Source of the DNA: Methylibium sp. Root1272
GTDB lineage: Bacteria; Pseudomonadota; Gammaproteobacteria; Burkholderiales; Burkholderiaceae_C
Direction: 5' to 3'
NCBI RefSeq assembly: GCF_001425905.1
Contig: NZ_LMDY01000016.1
Coordinates: 211,625-275,624, forward strand
DNA length: 64,000 bases
A program made the translations under genes and the position numbers. Below the pieces are notes generated by a model. It was not told the origin of the DNA, ran no database searches, and was given only the letters and a program-made list of their open reading frames with translations. Positions 32,125 through 46,279 of the stretch are shown one piece after another. Numbering within the stretch: position 1 is the stretch's first letter; each line of letters begins with the position of its first letter.

Positions 32125-33273
32125 ATGCCCCTGCCTCCCGCCATCGATACGCCGACCCCGTTGCTGGGCGCCCTGAGCCCGCGCCGGTTCATGCGCCGCC
32201 ACTGGCAGAAGCAGCCGCTGCTGATCCGCCAGGCGCTGCCCGGCATGCCCCCGCCGCTGGGTCGCAGCGCGCTGTTCACGCTGGCCGGCAACGAGGATGT
32301 CGAGTCGCGCCTGATCGTGCGGCAGCGCGATCGCTGGACCCTGCGTTCGGGGCCGTTGCCGCGCCGCGCGCTGCCGCCGGTTTCGCAGGCCGGCTGGACC
32401 TTGCTGGTGCAGGGCCTGGACCTGCACGTGCCGGCGGCGCGCGAACTGCTGTCGATGTTTCGCTTCGTGCCCGAAGCGCGGCTCGACGACCTGATGCTGT
32501 CCTGGGCCAGCGACGGCGGCGGTGTCGGCCCCCATGTCGACTCCTACGACGTGTTCCTGCTGCAGGTGCAGGGCCGGCGCCGCTGGCGCATCGCGCCACC
32601 GGGCGACGACACGCTGAGGCCGGATCTGCCGCTGAAGATCCTGGCGCACTTCGTCCCGCAACAGGAGTGGCTGCTCGAACCCGGCGACATGCTCTACCTG
32701 CCGCCCGGCTGGGGGCACGACGGTGTGGCCGAAGGCGAGTGCATGACCGCGTCGATCGGTTTCCGCGCCCCGGCGCGCGGCGAACTGGCGCGCGAGGTAC
32801 TGGGCCGACTGCTCGAGCGCGAGGACGAGGCGCCGCGGGTGCTGTACCGCGATGCAGCCCAGCCGGCGACCGATGCGCCGGGGCGCATCCCCGAGGCGCT
32901 GCAGCGCTTTGCGGCCGATGCGGTGTCGCGCGCGCTGCGCGATCCGCGGGCGCTGCAGGCGGCGCTGGGCGAGGCGCTCACCGAGCCGAAGCCGCACGTC
33001 TGGTTCGCACCGCCGGCCGAAGTGGCGGCGCTCGGCTCCGGCGTTCGCCTGGACCCGCGCACGCGCATGATGTACGACGCAGCCCATGTGTTCGTGAATG
33101 GCGAGTCCTGGCGCGCCGCGGGGCGCGATGCCGCATTGATGCGCCGGCTCGCCGACCGGCGCGCGTTGTCGACACGCGAATTGGAGCGGGCCAGCGAGCC
33201 TGCACGGGAGTTGTTGACGCAGTGGGCCGAAGACGGCTGGCTGCAGGTCGTGGGAGACGAGGATGACTGCTGA
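32125..33273 (+). CDS. roxA: JmjC/cupin ribosomal protein oxygenase (RoxA/YcfD type)
   Basis: Fe(II)/2-oxoglutarate-dependent arginine hydroxylase of 382 aa that in E. coli modifies ribosomal protein L16. The double-stranded beta-helix carries the iron ligands His137 and Asp139 (GPHVDSYDVF) and His198 (PPGWGHDGV). N-terminal FMRRHWQKQPLLIR is the family signature, and the C-terminal winged-helix region (LSTRELERASEPARELLTQW) mediates dimerisation in relatives. The start is close to the divergent FKBP gene. The 3' end overlaps the next gene by 11 bp. Confidence 0.93.
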   Translation: MPLPPAIDTPTPLLGALSPRRFMRRHWQKQPLLIRQALPGMPPPLGRSALFTLAGNEDVESRLIVRQRDRWTLRSGPLPRRALPPVSQAGWTLLVQGLDLHVPAARELLSMFRFVPEARLDDLMLSWASDGGGVGPHVDSYDVFLLQVQGRRRWRIAPPGDDTLRPDLPLKILAHFVPQQEWLLEPGDMLYLPPGWGHDGVAEGECMTASIGFRAPARGELAREVLGRLLEREDEAPRVLYRDAAQPATDAPGRIPEALQRFAADAVSRALRDPRALQAALGEALTEPKPHVWFAPPAEVAALGSGVRLDPRTRMMYDAAHVFVNGESWRAAGRDAALMRRLADRRALSTRELERASEPARELLTQWAEDGWLQVVGDEDDC

Positions 33274-33793
33274 ACCGACCGATGGATCGCAGGAGGATGC
33301 GCCGGCGCCTGCCGGTGGCACGCAGGTGATCGACACGCGCGAGGGCTTCGCCCGAGCCGTGCTGGCCGCACTGGACGAGTGTGCGGAGGCCGGAGCACAG
33401 CATCTCTGGTTGTGCGACCGTGACTTCGCCCGCTGGCCGCTCGGGCAGCCCGCGGTGATCGAGGCGCTGACACGCTGGGCCGGCTCGCGACGCCGGCTCA
33501 CCGTACTGGCCGCCGGTTACGACGGCTTCGCGCAGCGCTTTCCGCGCTGGGTCCACTGGCGGCGCCAGTGGTCGCACATCGTCCAGTGCCTGGCGGTCCA
33601 CGAGGAAGTGGCCGACAAGCTGCCGACGCTGCTGTTCGCGCCGGAACGGGTGGCCGTCCGCTTGCACGATGGCGAGCGCTACCGGGGCCGGATCTACCGC
33701 GAGACGGCGGATCTGGTGTCCTGTCGAGAACTCGTTGAGGCGCTTTTGCAACGAGCCGACGACAGCTTCCCTGTGACGACCTTGGGTCTATGA
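33263..33793 (+). CDS. Conserved hypothetical protein (176 aa)
   Basis: Cytosolic protein of unknown function that follows roxA in many Burkholderiales (inference from general gene order). It overlaps roxA by 11 bp. Features are an acidic N-terminus, RRRLTVLAAGYDGFAQRFPRW, VHWRRQWSHIVQCLAVHEEVA, and LLFAPERVAVRLHDGERYRG, an alternation of strands and helices that resembles a phospholipase-D-like or DUF-type single domain without the HKD motif. It has two Cys near the middle and one near the end. No activity can be inferred. Confidence 0.8.
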   Translation: MTAEPTDGSQEDAPAPAGGTQVIDTREGFARAVLAALDECAEAGAQHLWLCDRDFARWPLGQPAVIEALTRWAGSRRRLTVLAAGYDGFAQRFPRWVHWRRQWSHIVQCLAVHEEVADKLPTLLFAPERVAVRLHDGERYRGRIYRETADLVSCRELVEALLQRADDSFPVTTLGL

Positions 33794-33932
33794 GGGTATG
33801 CACCATGTTCGGGATACACTCTTGGGCTAGGCATGGGGCTGCTCGAGCGGCCCTGGTCTTTGTCAGGAACTCGACGTTGTTCGGCGGGTTCCGCCACACC
33901 GGTGTTATTTGAACCCTTCGTTTGAGGACCTC

Positions 33933-34226
33933 ATGATGAAAAAATCGCTCCTGCTTGCCACGCTGATCGCTGCTGCCGCCCTCGCCGCTTGCGGCAAGAA
34001 GGAAGAAGTCGCGACCGCCGTTGACGCTGCGGCGTCGGCGACCGCCCAGGCGGCTTCGGCTGCCACCGATGCGGCTTCGGCTGCGGCTACCGCTGCGACG
34101 TCGGCTGCCGCTGCGGCGACCGACGCGGCTGCTTCGGCGGCTGCCGGTGCTGCAGCAGGCGCTGCGGATGCCGCTTCGGCTGCCGGCGCTGCTGCTTCGG
34201 CCGCCATCGACGCTGCCAAGAAGTAA
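33933..34226 (+). CDS. Alanine-rich small lipoprotein
   Basis: Lipoprotein of 97 aa. The signal MMKKSLLLATLIAAAALAAC ends in a lipobox with Cys20 and is followed by GKKEEVATAVDAAA. More than half of the mature residues are Ala, arranged in repeated Ala/Ser/Thr/Asp units (AASAATDAASAAATAATS) that should form one long helix or coiled coil, ending in DAAKK, which resembles the C-terminal Lys of Braun lipoprotein. GAGGAC precedes ATG 33933. It stands alone with its own promoter region and a strong terminator, suggesting high expression. It could be an Lpp-like envelope spacer, which is inference. Confidence 0.85.
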   Translation: MMKKSLLLATLIAAAALAACGKKEEVATAVDAAASATAQAASAATDAASAAATAATSAAAAATDAAASAAAGAAAGAADAASAAGAAASAAIDAAKK

Positions 34227-34281
34227 GTGCAAGCAGGAGGGTGACGGGGCGCAGGCCCCGATCGCTCTTCTGTTCAGGAAG

Positions 34282-34305
34282 CCGCCCTACGGGGCGGTTT
34301 TTTTT
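34282..34305 (+). terminator. Intrinsic terminator after the Ala-rich lipoprotein
   Basis: CCGCCC (34282-34287), loop TACG, GGGCGG (34292-34297), followed by eight T (34298-34305). This is a textbook rho-independent terminator and supports monocistronic, strong transcription of the lipoprotein gene. Confidence 0.95.
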
Positions 34306-34329
34306 CGCCCCACGGATACCCTGTCCGGC

Positions 34330-35097
34330 TCAGGCCAGGTCCAGCCAGGCGAAACCCTGGCGCGCACTGGCCACCACGATGTCGGCGGCGTCGGTGCCGA
34401 CCGCCGCGGCCAGCGCGGTGGCGGCCAGCTCCGGGCGGTTGTTCTGCTGGCTCAGGTGGGCCGCGACCACATGGCGCAGGCCGGCGTGCCGGCAGGCCGC
34501 CAGCACCTCGGCCGCGGTGTCGTTCGCCAGGTGGCCCAGGCGCCCGCCGACGCGGGCCTTCAACGAGGCCGGGTAGCTCGAGGTCGCCAGCAGATCGCGG
34601 TCGTGATTGCACTCCAGCAGCAGTGCATCGCAGCCTTGCAATGCACCCAGAAGGTGCGCCGTGATCGAGCCGGCGTCGGTGAGCACGCCCAGGCGGTGGT
34701 TGCCGTCGGTGCAACTCAGCTGCAGCGGCTCGGCGGCGTCGTGGGGCACGGTGTAGGGAGACAGCTCGAGGTCGCCCACCGCGACAGGGGCCCCGTCACT
34801 CACGAAGTGCAGCAGGTCGTCGTCGAGCTCGGGGGCGCCGATCGCGCGCCAGGTGCCGCGACTCATCCACAACGGCAGACGGTGGCGCCGGGCCAGGCTC
34901 AGGGCGCAGCCGATGTGGTCGCCGTGCTCGTGGGTGACGAACAGGGCCGTGATGTCGCTCGCGGCCAGACCGAGGCGGCCGAGCCGCAGCGCCAGTTCCT
35001 TGAGCGTGAAGCCGCAGTCGATCAGCAGGCGCGTTCCGCCTGCCTCCACCAGCGTGGCATTGCCGGTGCTGCCGCTGCCGAGGCTGCAAAAGCGCAT
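34330..35097 (-). CDS. MBL-fold hydrolase (YycJ/WalJ-like)
   Basis: Metallo-beta-lactamase fold protein of 255 aa. MRFCSLGSGSTGNATLVEAG is the typical N-terminus; THEHGDHIG is the HxHxDH metal motif. Further ligands are in VPHDAAEPL, LTDAGSI, LECNHD and the C-terminal AAHLSQQNN. Related YycJ/WalJ proteins act as exonucleases or phosphodiesterases in double-strand-break repair or cell-wall control; which one applies is unclear. It is the last gene of the dapA-bamC-MBL run, 38 bp after bamC. Confidence 0.9.
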   Translation of the reverse strand: MRFCSLGSGSTGNATLVEAGGTRLLIDCGFTLKELALRLGRLGLAASDITALFVTHEHGDHIGCALSLARRHRLPLWMSRGTWRAIGAPELDDDLLHFVSDGAPVAVGDLELSPYTVPHDAAEPLQLSCTDGNHRLGVLTDAGSITAHLLGALQGCDALLLECNHDRDLLATSSYPASLKARVGGRLGHLANDTAAEVLAACRHAGLRHVVAAHLSQQNNRPELAATALAAAVGTDAADIVVASARQGFAWLDLA

Positions 35098-35135
35098 GGC
35101 CGCGGCCGCCGAACCCGACGTTCAGGCCGCCGTCG

Positions 35136-36305
35136 TCACTTCAGGTCGGTGGCCAGCAGTTCCAGGATGCGCTGGGCGGCGTCGCCGGTCTCGGAGGCGC
35201 CCTGGTTGTTCAGCACCGTCACCAGCGTCGAATCCGCCTGGCTCTTCACCGCGATGCGGTAGCGCGCCAGGCCGCCCTGCGTGGCCGCGTCCTTCTTGCC
35301 GCCACCGAACAGCTTGCTGAAGAAGCCGGGCTCGTCCTTGCCGGCTTGCGCCTGGTCGACATAGCGCACGTAGTACAGACCTTGGGCGCGGTCGCGGTCC
35401 TCGACCGTGAAGCCGCTGCGGTCCAGCGCCAGGCCGACGCGCCGCCATGCGCGGTCGAAGCCCTCGTCGACCTGCAGCCCGGTGCCGGAGCCGGCCAGCA
35501 GCCGTGCACGGGCGGCAGGCGGCACCGGGGCGGCCGAGGCGGCCGCCGCTGCGGCTTCGGCGGCCTTGGCCTGCTCTTCCTTGGCACCGAGCTTGAGCAT
35601 CAGGCGCGACAGCATCACCGCCTCCAGATCGGGGTCGGCTGGGCGCGGCTGCCATACCGTGGAATCCTTGCGCTCGCTGGTGTAGACCTCGACCATGCCG
35701 CGGTGGCTGATGTAGATCTCGGTGCCGCCCTCGGCCGTGCGCTCCAGGCGGGTGCGGTAGCGATCCCGCTCGCCGGTGTCGTAGACGGAATCGAACACCT
35801 TGCCGATCGTGCCGCGGATGATGTCCTGCGGCAGCTTGGCGCGGTTCTCGGCCCAGTTGGTTTCCATCAGGCCGGTGTCGCGCTGTTCGAGATCGAGCTG
35901 GAAGCCGCGTTCCTGCCAGAAGGCCTGCAGTTGCGGCCACAGTTGCTCGGGTGTCTGACGCGTGGCCAGCCAGCGTTGGCTGCCGGCGCGCTCGAGGCGG
36001 ACATCGCCGACCACGCTGGGCGCGACGCTCGCGGCCGTGCCGGCGGCCGTGGGCGCCGAACTGTTCGGCGCCGGCGTCTGCAGGGTCGACGCGCTGATCG
36101 TGCCGCTGGCGGTCTGGTAGCGCTGATCGGGCGAGAGCTGGGTGAGGTCGGGCGGGATCTCGAGCGAGACGGATTTCGCCCCCTTGGTCTTGTAGTCGAC
36201 CTTGTCGCCTTCCAGCGCAGTGTTGATCGTGCAGGCCGACAGGCCGGACGCCACCGCGATCAGCAGCAGACGGGCAGGAACGTTGAATCGACTTTGGAAA
36301 CTCAC
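35136..36305 (-). CDS. bamC: Outer membrane assembly lipoprotein BamC
   Basis: Lipoprotein (389 aa) of the BAM complex that inserts outer-membrane proteins. The signal ends at Cys25 (GLSACTIN). An unstructured N-terminal segment with KSVSLEIPPDLTQL, the BamD-binding lasso, is followed by two helix-grip domains (about residues 100-230 and 270-385: QRWLATRQTPEQLWPQLQ, and AWRRVGLALDRSGFTVED). An Ala-rich linker (about residues 245-270) joins them. The position after dapA matches the enterobacterial dapA-nlpB order. Confidence 0.93.
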   Translation of the reverse strand: MSFQSRFNVPARLLLIAVASGLSACTINTALEGDKVDYKTKGAKSVSLEIPPDLTQLSPDQRYQTASGTISASTLQTPAPNSSAPTAAGTAASVAPSVVGDVRLERAGSQRWLATRQTPEQLWPQLQAFWQERGFQLDLEQRDTGLMETNWAENRAKLPQDIIRGTIGKVFDSVYDTGERDRYRTRLERTAEGGTEIYISHRGMVEVYTSERKDSTVWQPRPADPDLEAVMLSRLMLKLGAKEEQAKAAEAAAAAASAAPVPPAARARLLAGSGTGLQVDEGFDRAWRRVGLALDRSGFTVEDRDRAQGLYYVRYVDQAQAGKDEPGFFSKLFGGGKKDAATQGGLARYRIAVKSQADSTLVTVLNNQGASETGDAAQRILELLATDLK

Positions 36306-36414
36306 GGGAGGCTTCTCCGGGGATCGGGCTGGGCAACAAGCCGCCTGGGCGGCGGGGCAGGGGAGCGCAAGGGGTCGTGGGTGAAGCAGCGGTGCGGTTC
36401 CGGATGTCGAAGCG

Positions 36415-37296
<882 letters not shown>

Positions 37297-37355
37297 GGGG
37301 GATCCTCTGAATCCTGGGATTTTAGCCAGCCGCGGCAACGAGGCTGACGCAGCGG

Positions 37356-37943
37356 CTACAAGGGATAACGCGGTGGCCCGGCCGACGCCGCCGCGCCGGG
37401 GTTCGCCTCGTGCACGGCGGCGATGCGCTGCACGAAGCGCAGCGGCGTCTCCAGCGTGCCGTCCTCGTAGCCCAGCACGCGCCAACCACCGCCGGCGCCG
37501 CGCACGGCGTCCAGCAGTTCGCCCGGCCGCAGCAGGAAGTCGGGGTTCGACGGCTTGCCGACGGTCTGGTTGCCGAGCGCGAATGTTTCGTAGATCAGGC
37601 GGCCGTCGGGCGCCACGCAGTCGAGGATCGCCGGCAGCAGCGGCCTCCACAGGTAATTGGTGACGATCACCACATCGAAGGTGCGGCCCTCCAGCGGCCA
37701 CGGACCGGACTCGATGTCGGCGGTGATCAGCTCGGCCTGCGGGCAGGCGGCCGCCAGATCCTCGAGGGCCGCCGCGTCGCGGTCCACGCCGGTGACGTGC
37801 TGCCCTTGCGCCGCGAGCCAGCGCAGATGCCGGCCGGAACCGCAGGCCAGGTCGAGCACGCGACGTCCGGCCGGAAGCGCGCGCGTCCAGCGCACCACCC
37901 AGGGCGACGCCATGAGCCCGCCATGCAGCGATGCCGCGGTCAT
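37356..37943 (-). CDS. Class I SAM-dependent methyltransferase
   Basis: Methyltransferase-like protein of 195 aa. Motif [20 protein letters not shown] binds SAM, acidic GVDRDAAAL follows at strand 2, and [15 protein letters not shown] is motif IV. It resembles the TehB-type small methyltransferases. The substrate is unknown. It lies 59 bp upstream of dapA in the same orientation and 1 bp downstream of the small membrane protein gene, so it may be part of a longer transcript. Confidence 0.85.
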   Translation of the reverse strand: MTAASLHGGLMASPWVVRWTRALPAGRRVLDLACGSGRHLRWLAAQGQHVTGVDRDAAALEDLAAACPQAELITADIESGPWPLEGRTFDVVIVTNYLWRPLLPAILDCVAPDGRLIYETFALGNQTVGKPSNPDFLLRPGELLDAVRGAGGGWRVLGYEDGTLETPLRFVQRIAAVHEANPGAAASAGPPRYPL

Positions 37944-37944
37944 C

Positions 37945-38096
37945 CTAGAAGCAGCTCCACACGCGGTTGGCCAGGTCGACCACCAGGTCAGGCTGCAGAT
38001 AGGCCATGAACACCGCGGTCAATGCGGCCGCGGCCGCGGCCCAGACCAGCATTCGCTTGAACGAGAGTGCTCTCATCGCGGCCGTGCCACCACGTG

Positions 38097-38100
<4 letters not shown>
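37945..38100 (-). CDS. Small single-pass membrane protein (51 aa)
   Basis: The frame begins at ATG 38100 inside the stop of the MFS gene (ATGA overlap) and ends 1 bp before the methyltransferase start. The sequence has a basic start (MTRGGTAAMRALSFKR), one hydrophobic helix (MLVWAAAAAALTAVFMAYLQ) and a short tail LANRVWSCF. This matches a family of short proteins seen beside transporter genes in Burkholderiales. The function is unknown. Confidence 0.7.
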
Positions 38101-41458
<3,358 letters not shown>

Positions 41459-41497
41459 GTCGGACAGGTTGACAATCGCCGTGAAGGAGCACGCCAC

Positions 41498-42172
41498 ATG
41501 AGCATGTTCGATCCAGCCGCGTTCTTGTCGACTCTGAAATCCGCCGTCAATGCGTTTCAGCTTCGTCAAGTCGAGGCAGCGATTCCCAAGGTGCCGCTTC
41601 GGGCCGAGCATGTGGCGAATTGCAGGCTGTTGCTCAATCGCCAGGCCTTGTTGCATGAACTCCCGACCCGAAGCGTCTGCGCCGAGATCGGCGTCGATCA
41701 GGGTGATTTCACGGACGCCATTCTTCGCGTTGCGCAGCCGAGCCAACTGCATCTGGTCGATACCTGGGGGAGCAGGCGCTACAACGAAACCAAGTTCGAG
41801 CAGGTGCGCAATCGTTTCGCGCGGGAACTGCAGTCGGGCACGGTGGTGATCCACCGCAAGCTCTCGCTGGAAGCCGTGTCCGATTTCGAGGATGCGTGTT
41901 TCGACTGGATCTACCTGGACACCACGCACGCCTACGAGCTGACGGCGCAGGAGCTGCGCGCCTATGCCGCCAAGATCAAACCGGGCGGTTTGATGTGCGG
42001 GCACGATTACTCGATGGGCAACTGGATCAAGGCGTATCGGTATGGCGTCATCGAGGCTGTGCACGAATTCTGTGTGACGGATGGCTGGGAACTGGTCTAC
42101 CTGACCCTCGAGCCGATCGAGTGCCAGAGTTTCTCGATCCGCCGTATCGCCGCGCCCGTGAGGGCGAGCTGA
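41498..42172 (+). CDS. Class I SAM methyltransferase between parE and parC
   Basis: Protein of 224 aa with a Rossmann-type core: VCAEIGVDQGDFTDAILRV (SAM loop), HLVDTWGSRRYNE, DFEDACFDWIYLDTTHAYE, LKPGG-like KIKPGGLMCGHDYSMG. It belongs to the Methyltransf_24-like family often found with glycan or small-molecule modification. Codon use is less GC-biased than in parE and parC (TTG, AAC, ATT, CAA), suggesting later acquisition. It starts 39 bp after parE with GAAGGAG upstream. No partner gene is visible. Confidence 0.82.
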   Translation: MSMFDPAAFLSTLKSAVNAFQLRQVEAAIPKVPLRAEHVANCRLLLNRQALLHELPTRSVCAEIGVDQGDFTDAILRVAQPSQLHLVDTWGSRRYNETKFEQVRNRFARELQSGTVVIHRKLSLEAVSDFEDACFDWIYLDTTHAYELTAQELRAYAAKIKPGGLMCGHDYSMGNWIKAYRYGVIEAVHEFCVTDGWELVYLTLEPIECQSFSIRRIAAPVRAS

Positions 42173-42421
42173 GGCTGGCTCGGCCCAGGGCCCGCTTGCC
42201 ACGGGACCGAGGTCCCGCGCCGGTAGACTCGCAGTCTGACCCGTGCCAGTTCGATGGGCATCGCTGTTGAGCATGGCCCGACGCCGTCGGCCAACAGCAA
42301 GGTCGTACGCCTGCCTCGCTGCCAGCACGACGGCGTGCAGGCGCTCTGCCCCTCACAGGCAAGATGAGCGCTGCGAGCCGCTGGTCCAGCGCCATCCATA
42401 GACCCGCATCCTTCTTTCTGC
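42173..42421. other. 249-bp spacer before parC
   Basis: The segment holds no convincing gene. CGGGACC (42202-42208) and GGTCCCG (42211-42217) form a 7-bp stem, and GCTGTTG (42263-42269) with CAACAGC (42292-42298) frames an imperfect longer hairpin. Neither has a T-run. A parC promoter must lie here, but no clear -35/-10 is visible. Confidence 0.4.
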
Positions 42422-44731
<2,310 letters not shown>

Positions 44732-44759
44732 GCGTTTTGCCGGCGGCTGCTGGAGCCGA

Positions 44760-45113
44760 TCACTTGCCGCGTGCGGCCCGGCGCGGACGCGCCGGTGTGC
44801 CGGCCGGTGGACGGGACGCGGCGGTCTTGCGCGTCACGCTGCGGCGGTGCGGGGCCGTGGGGGTCGCCGCCACGCGCAGCGGCACCGCGGCGGGCGGGCT
44901 GGGCGGTACGACGGGCCGCGCGGGCACGGCCCCCGGCAGGCCGGGCCAGGCGAGGCGCCAGTAGCGCCACCAGGCCTCGGTCGCCTCGGCGGCCTGCTGC
45001 CACAGCACGCGCTGTGTCTCGGCGAGCGCCTGCGGTGTCCACAGCGCGGCATCGCGTGTGGGCGACGGCACGCTGTCGCCATCGGGAAACCAGAAGCGAT
45101 GCCAGGGGGTCAT
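44760..45113 (-). CDS. Hypothetical protein (117 aa)
   Basis: Unrecognised protein. The N-terminal 60 residues are Trp-rich (MTPWHRFWFPDGDSV, TQRVLWQQAAEATEAWWRYWRLAWP) and probably one amphipathic helix. The C-terminal half is a basic Pro/Ala/Arg-rich tail (RPVVPPSPPAAVPL, PARPRRAARGK). Such an aromatic helix with a basic tail could bind membranes, granules or nucleic acids. ATG 45113 fits; an upstream in-frame start exists. It is convergent to parC with a 28-bp gap and lies 76 bp downstream of dsbB. Confidence 0.6.
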   Translation of the reverse strand: MTPWHRFWFPDGDSVPSPTRDAALWTPQALAETQRVLWQQAAEATEAWWRYWRLAWPGLPGAVPARPVVPPSPPAAVPLRVAATPTAPHRRSVTRKTAASRPPAGTPARPRRAARGK

Positions 45114-45189
45114 GGCCCATCTCCTACGGCGCAGCACTGCGCCTCGACGGTCAGCATAGTCCCCGCGCGTGACCGGGTCTTGACCGGGA

Positions 45190-45717
45190 TCAGGAGCGCA
45201 GCTTGCGGTGCCACAGCAGCAGCGCCGCCGTGAGCCCGATCAATGCGAACAGCAGGCCACTCCACACCTCGAAGGGCTGGCCCAGCAGCCGGGCCGACGC
45301 CGCCTCGGCGCAGGTGGCCGTCACCTGGAACAGCCAGGGCACTGCGGTCTCCAGCCCGGTGACGCTCAGGAAGCGATCGGCGAGCGTGAACGCGCAGCTG
45401 CTGTCCTTGGCCGCGACCTGGTGCTGGAACACGGCCGATGCGATGCCGCCCACCGACAGCGCGAGGACCAGCCCGCTCGTCACCACCGTCACCGCACACA
45501 CCGGTGCGGCCCAGCCGATCAGCGCGACCCCGGCGATCGCGAGATAGAGCACGCGCTGGAAGATGCACCAGGGGCAGGGCAGCATGCCGAAAACGTGCTG
45601 CGCGACCAGCGCGCCGCCGACCGCGGCGATGCAGGCCAGCGCCACCAGCGCGAGCACGCCGCGCGGCAGCCGATGGAACACGCTGGCGTGATGCAGGCGC
45701 GCGGTCGCAACGTTCAC
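45190..45717 (-). CDS. dsbB: Disulfide bond formation protein B
   Basis: Inner-membrane quinone-linked oxidase (175 aa) that reoxidises DsbA. It has four helices, the CPWC pair (Cys48, Cys51) in the first periplasmic loop and a second pair, Cys108 and Cys136, in the next loop. GTG 45717 overlaps the ridA stop by 4 bp. The partner dsbA is not in the window. Confidence 0.93.
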   Translation of the reverse strand: MNVATARLHHASVFHRLPRGVLALVALACIAAVGGALVAQHVFGMLPCPWCIFQRVLYLAIAGVALIGWAAPVCAVTVVTSGLVLALSVGGIASAVFQHQVAAKDSSCAFTLADRFLSVTGLETAVPWLFQVTATCAEAASARLLGQPFEVWSGLLFALIGLTAALLLWHRKLRS

Positions 45718-46178
45718 GCAGCCACCTCGGCGATCAGCTCGATCTCGACGCAGGCGCCCAACGGCAATTGCGCCACGCCGAAGGCGCTGCGGGCGTGGGC
45801 GCCGCGGTCGGCACCGAACACCTCGCCGATCAGCTCGGAGGCGCCATTGGTCACCAGGTGGTGCTCGGTGTAGGTGGGCGCGCTGTTGACGAGGCTCATC
45901 AGCTTGACGATGCGCACCACGCGTTCCAGGTCGCCGCCGACCGCGGCGTTCAGCGTGCCCAGCAGGTCGATCGCCACGGCCCGTGCGGCGGCCTTGCCGG
46001 TGTCGGTGTTCATGTCGGTGCCCAGTTGGCCGACGTGCGGCTTGCCCTCGCGCTTGGCGATGTGGCCGGACAGGAAAACCAGGTTGCCGCTGCGCACGAA
46101 GGGCACGTAGGCGGCGGCCGGCACGGCGACCGGCGGCAGCACGATACCGAGGTCTTTGAGACGTTGCTGGATCGACAT
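45714..46178 (-). CDS. RidA family reactive-intermediate deaminase
   Basis: Protein of 154 aa of the YjgF/YER057c/UK114 group (Rid subfamily). Relevant motifs are NLVFLSGHIAKREGKPHVGQLG, ERVVRIVKLMSLVNSAPTYTEH, and the C-terminal ARSAFGVAQLPLGACVEIEL with the conserved Arg and the catalytic-site Pro/Gly. It likely removes enamine/imine intermediates from PLP chemistry. Some Rid subgroups lack deaminase activity, so activity is inferred. It is coupled with dsbB. Confidence 0.9.
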   Translation of the reverse strand: MSIQQRLKDLGIVLPPVAVPAAAYVPFVRSGNLVFLSGHIAKREGKPHVGQLGTDMNTDTGKAAARAVAIDLLGTLNAAVGGDLERVVRIVKLMSLVNSAPTYTEHHLVTNGASELIGEVFGADRGAHARSAFGVAQLPLGACVEIELIAEVAA

Positions 46179-46279
46179 GATGGAGGCTCCTTTTCGCGGG
46201 CGACGATCCTACCGCGCGGCCCGTCACCCCAGTCGTGCAGGGCCTGCCGGTCGGCGCATCGGCTTCCTACACTCGACCG

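Noticed and set aside
42173-42421. tRNA or small RNA between methyltransferase and parC
   Set aside because: A TTCGAT stretch recalls a T-loop, but no acceptor stem or anticodon arm can be folded around it.
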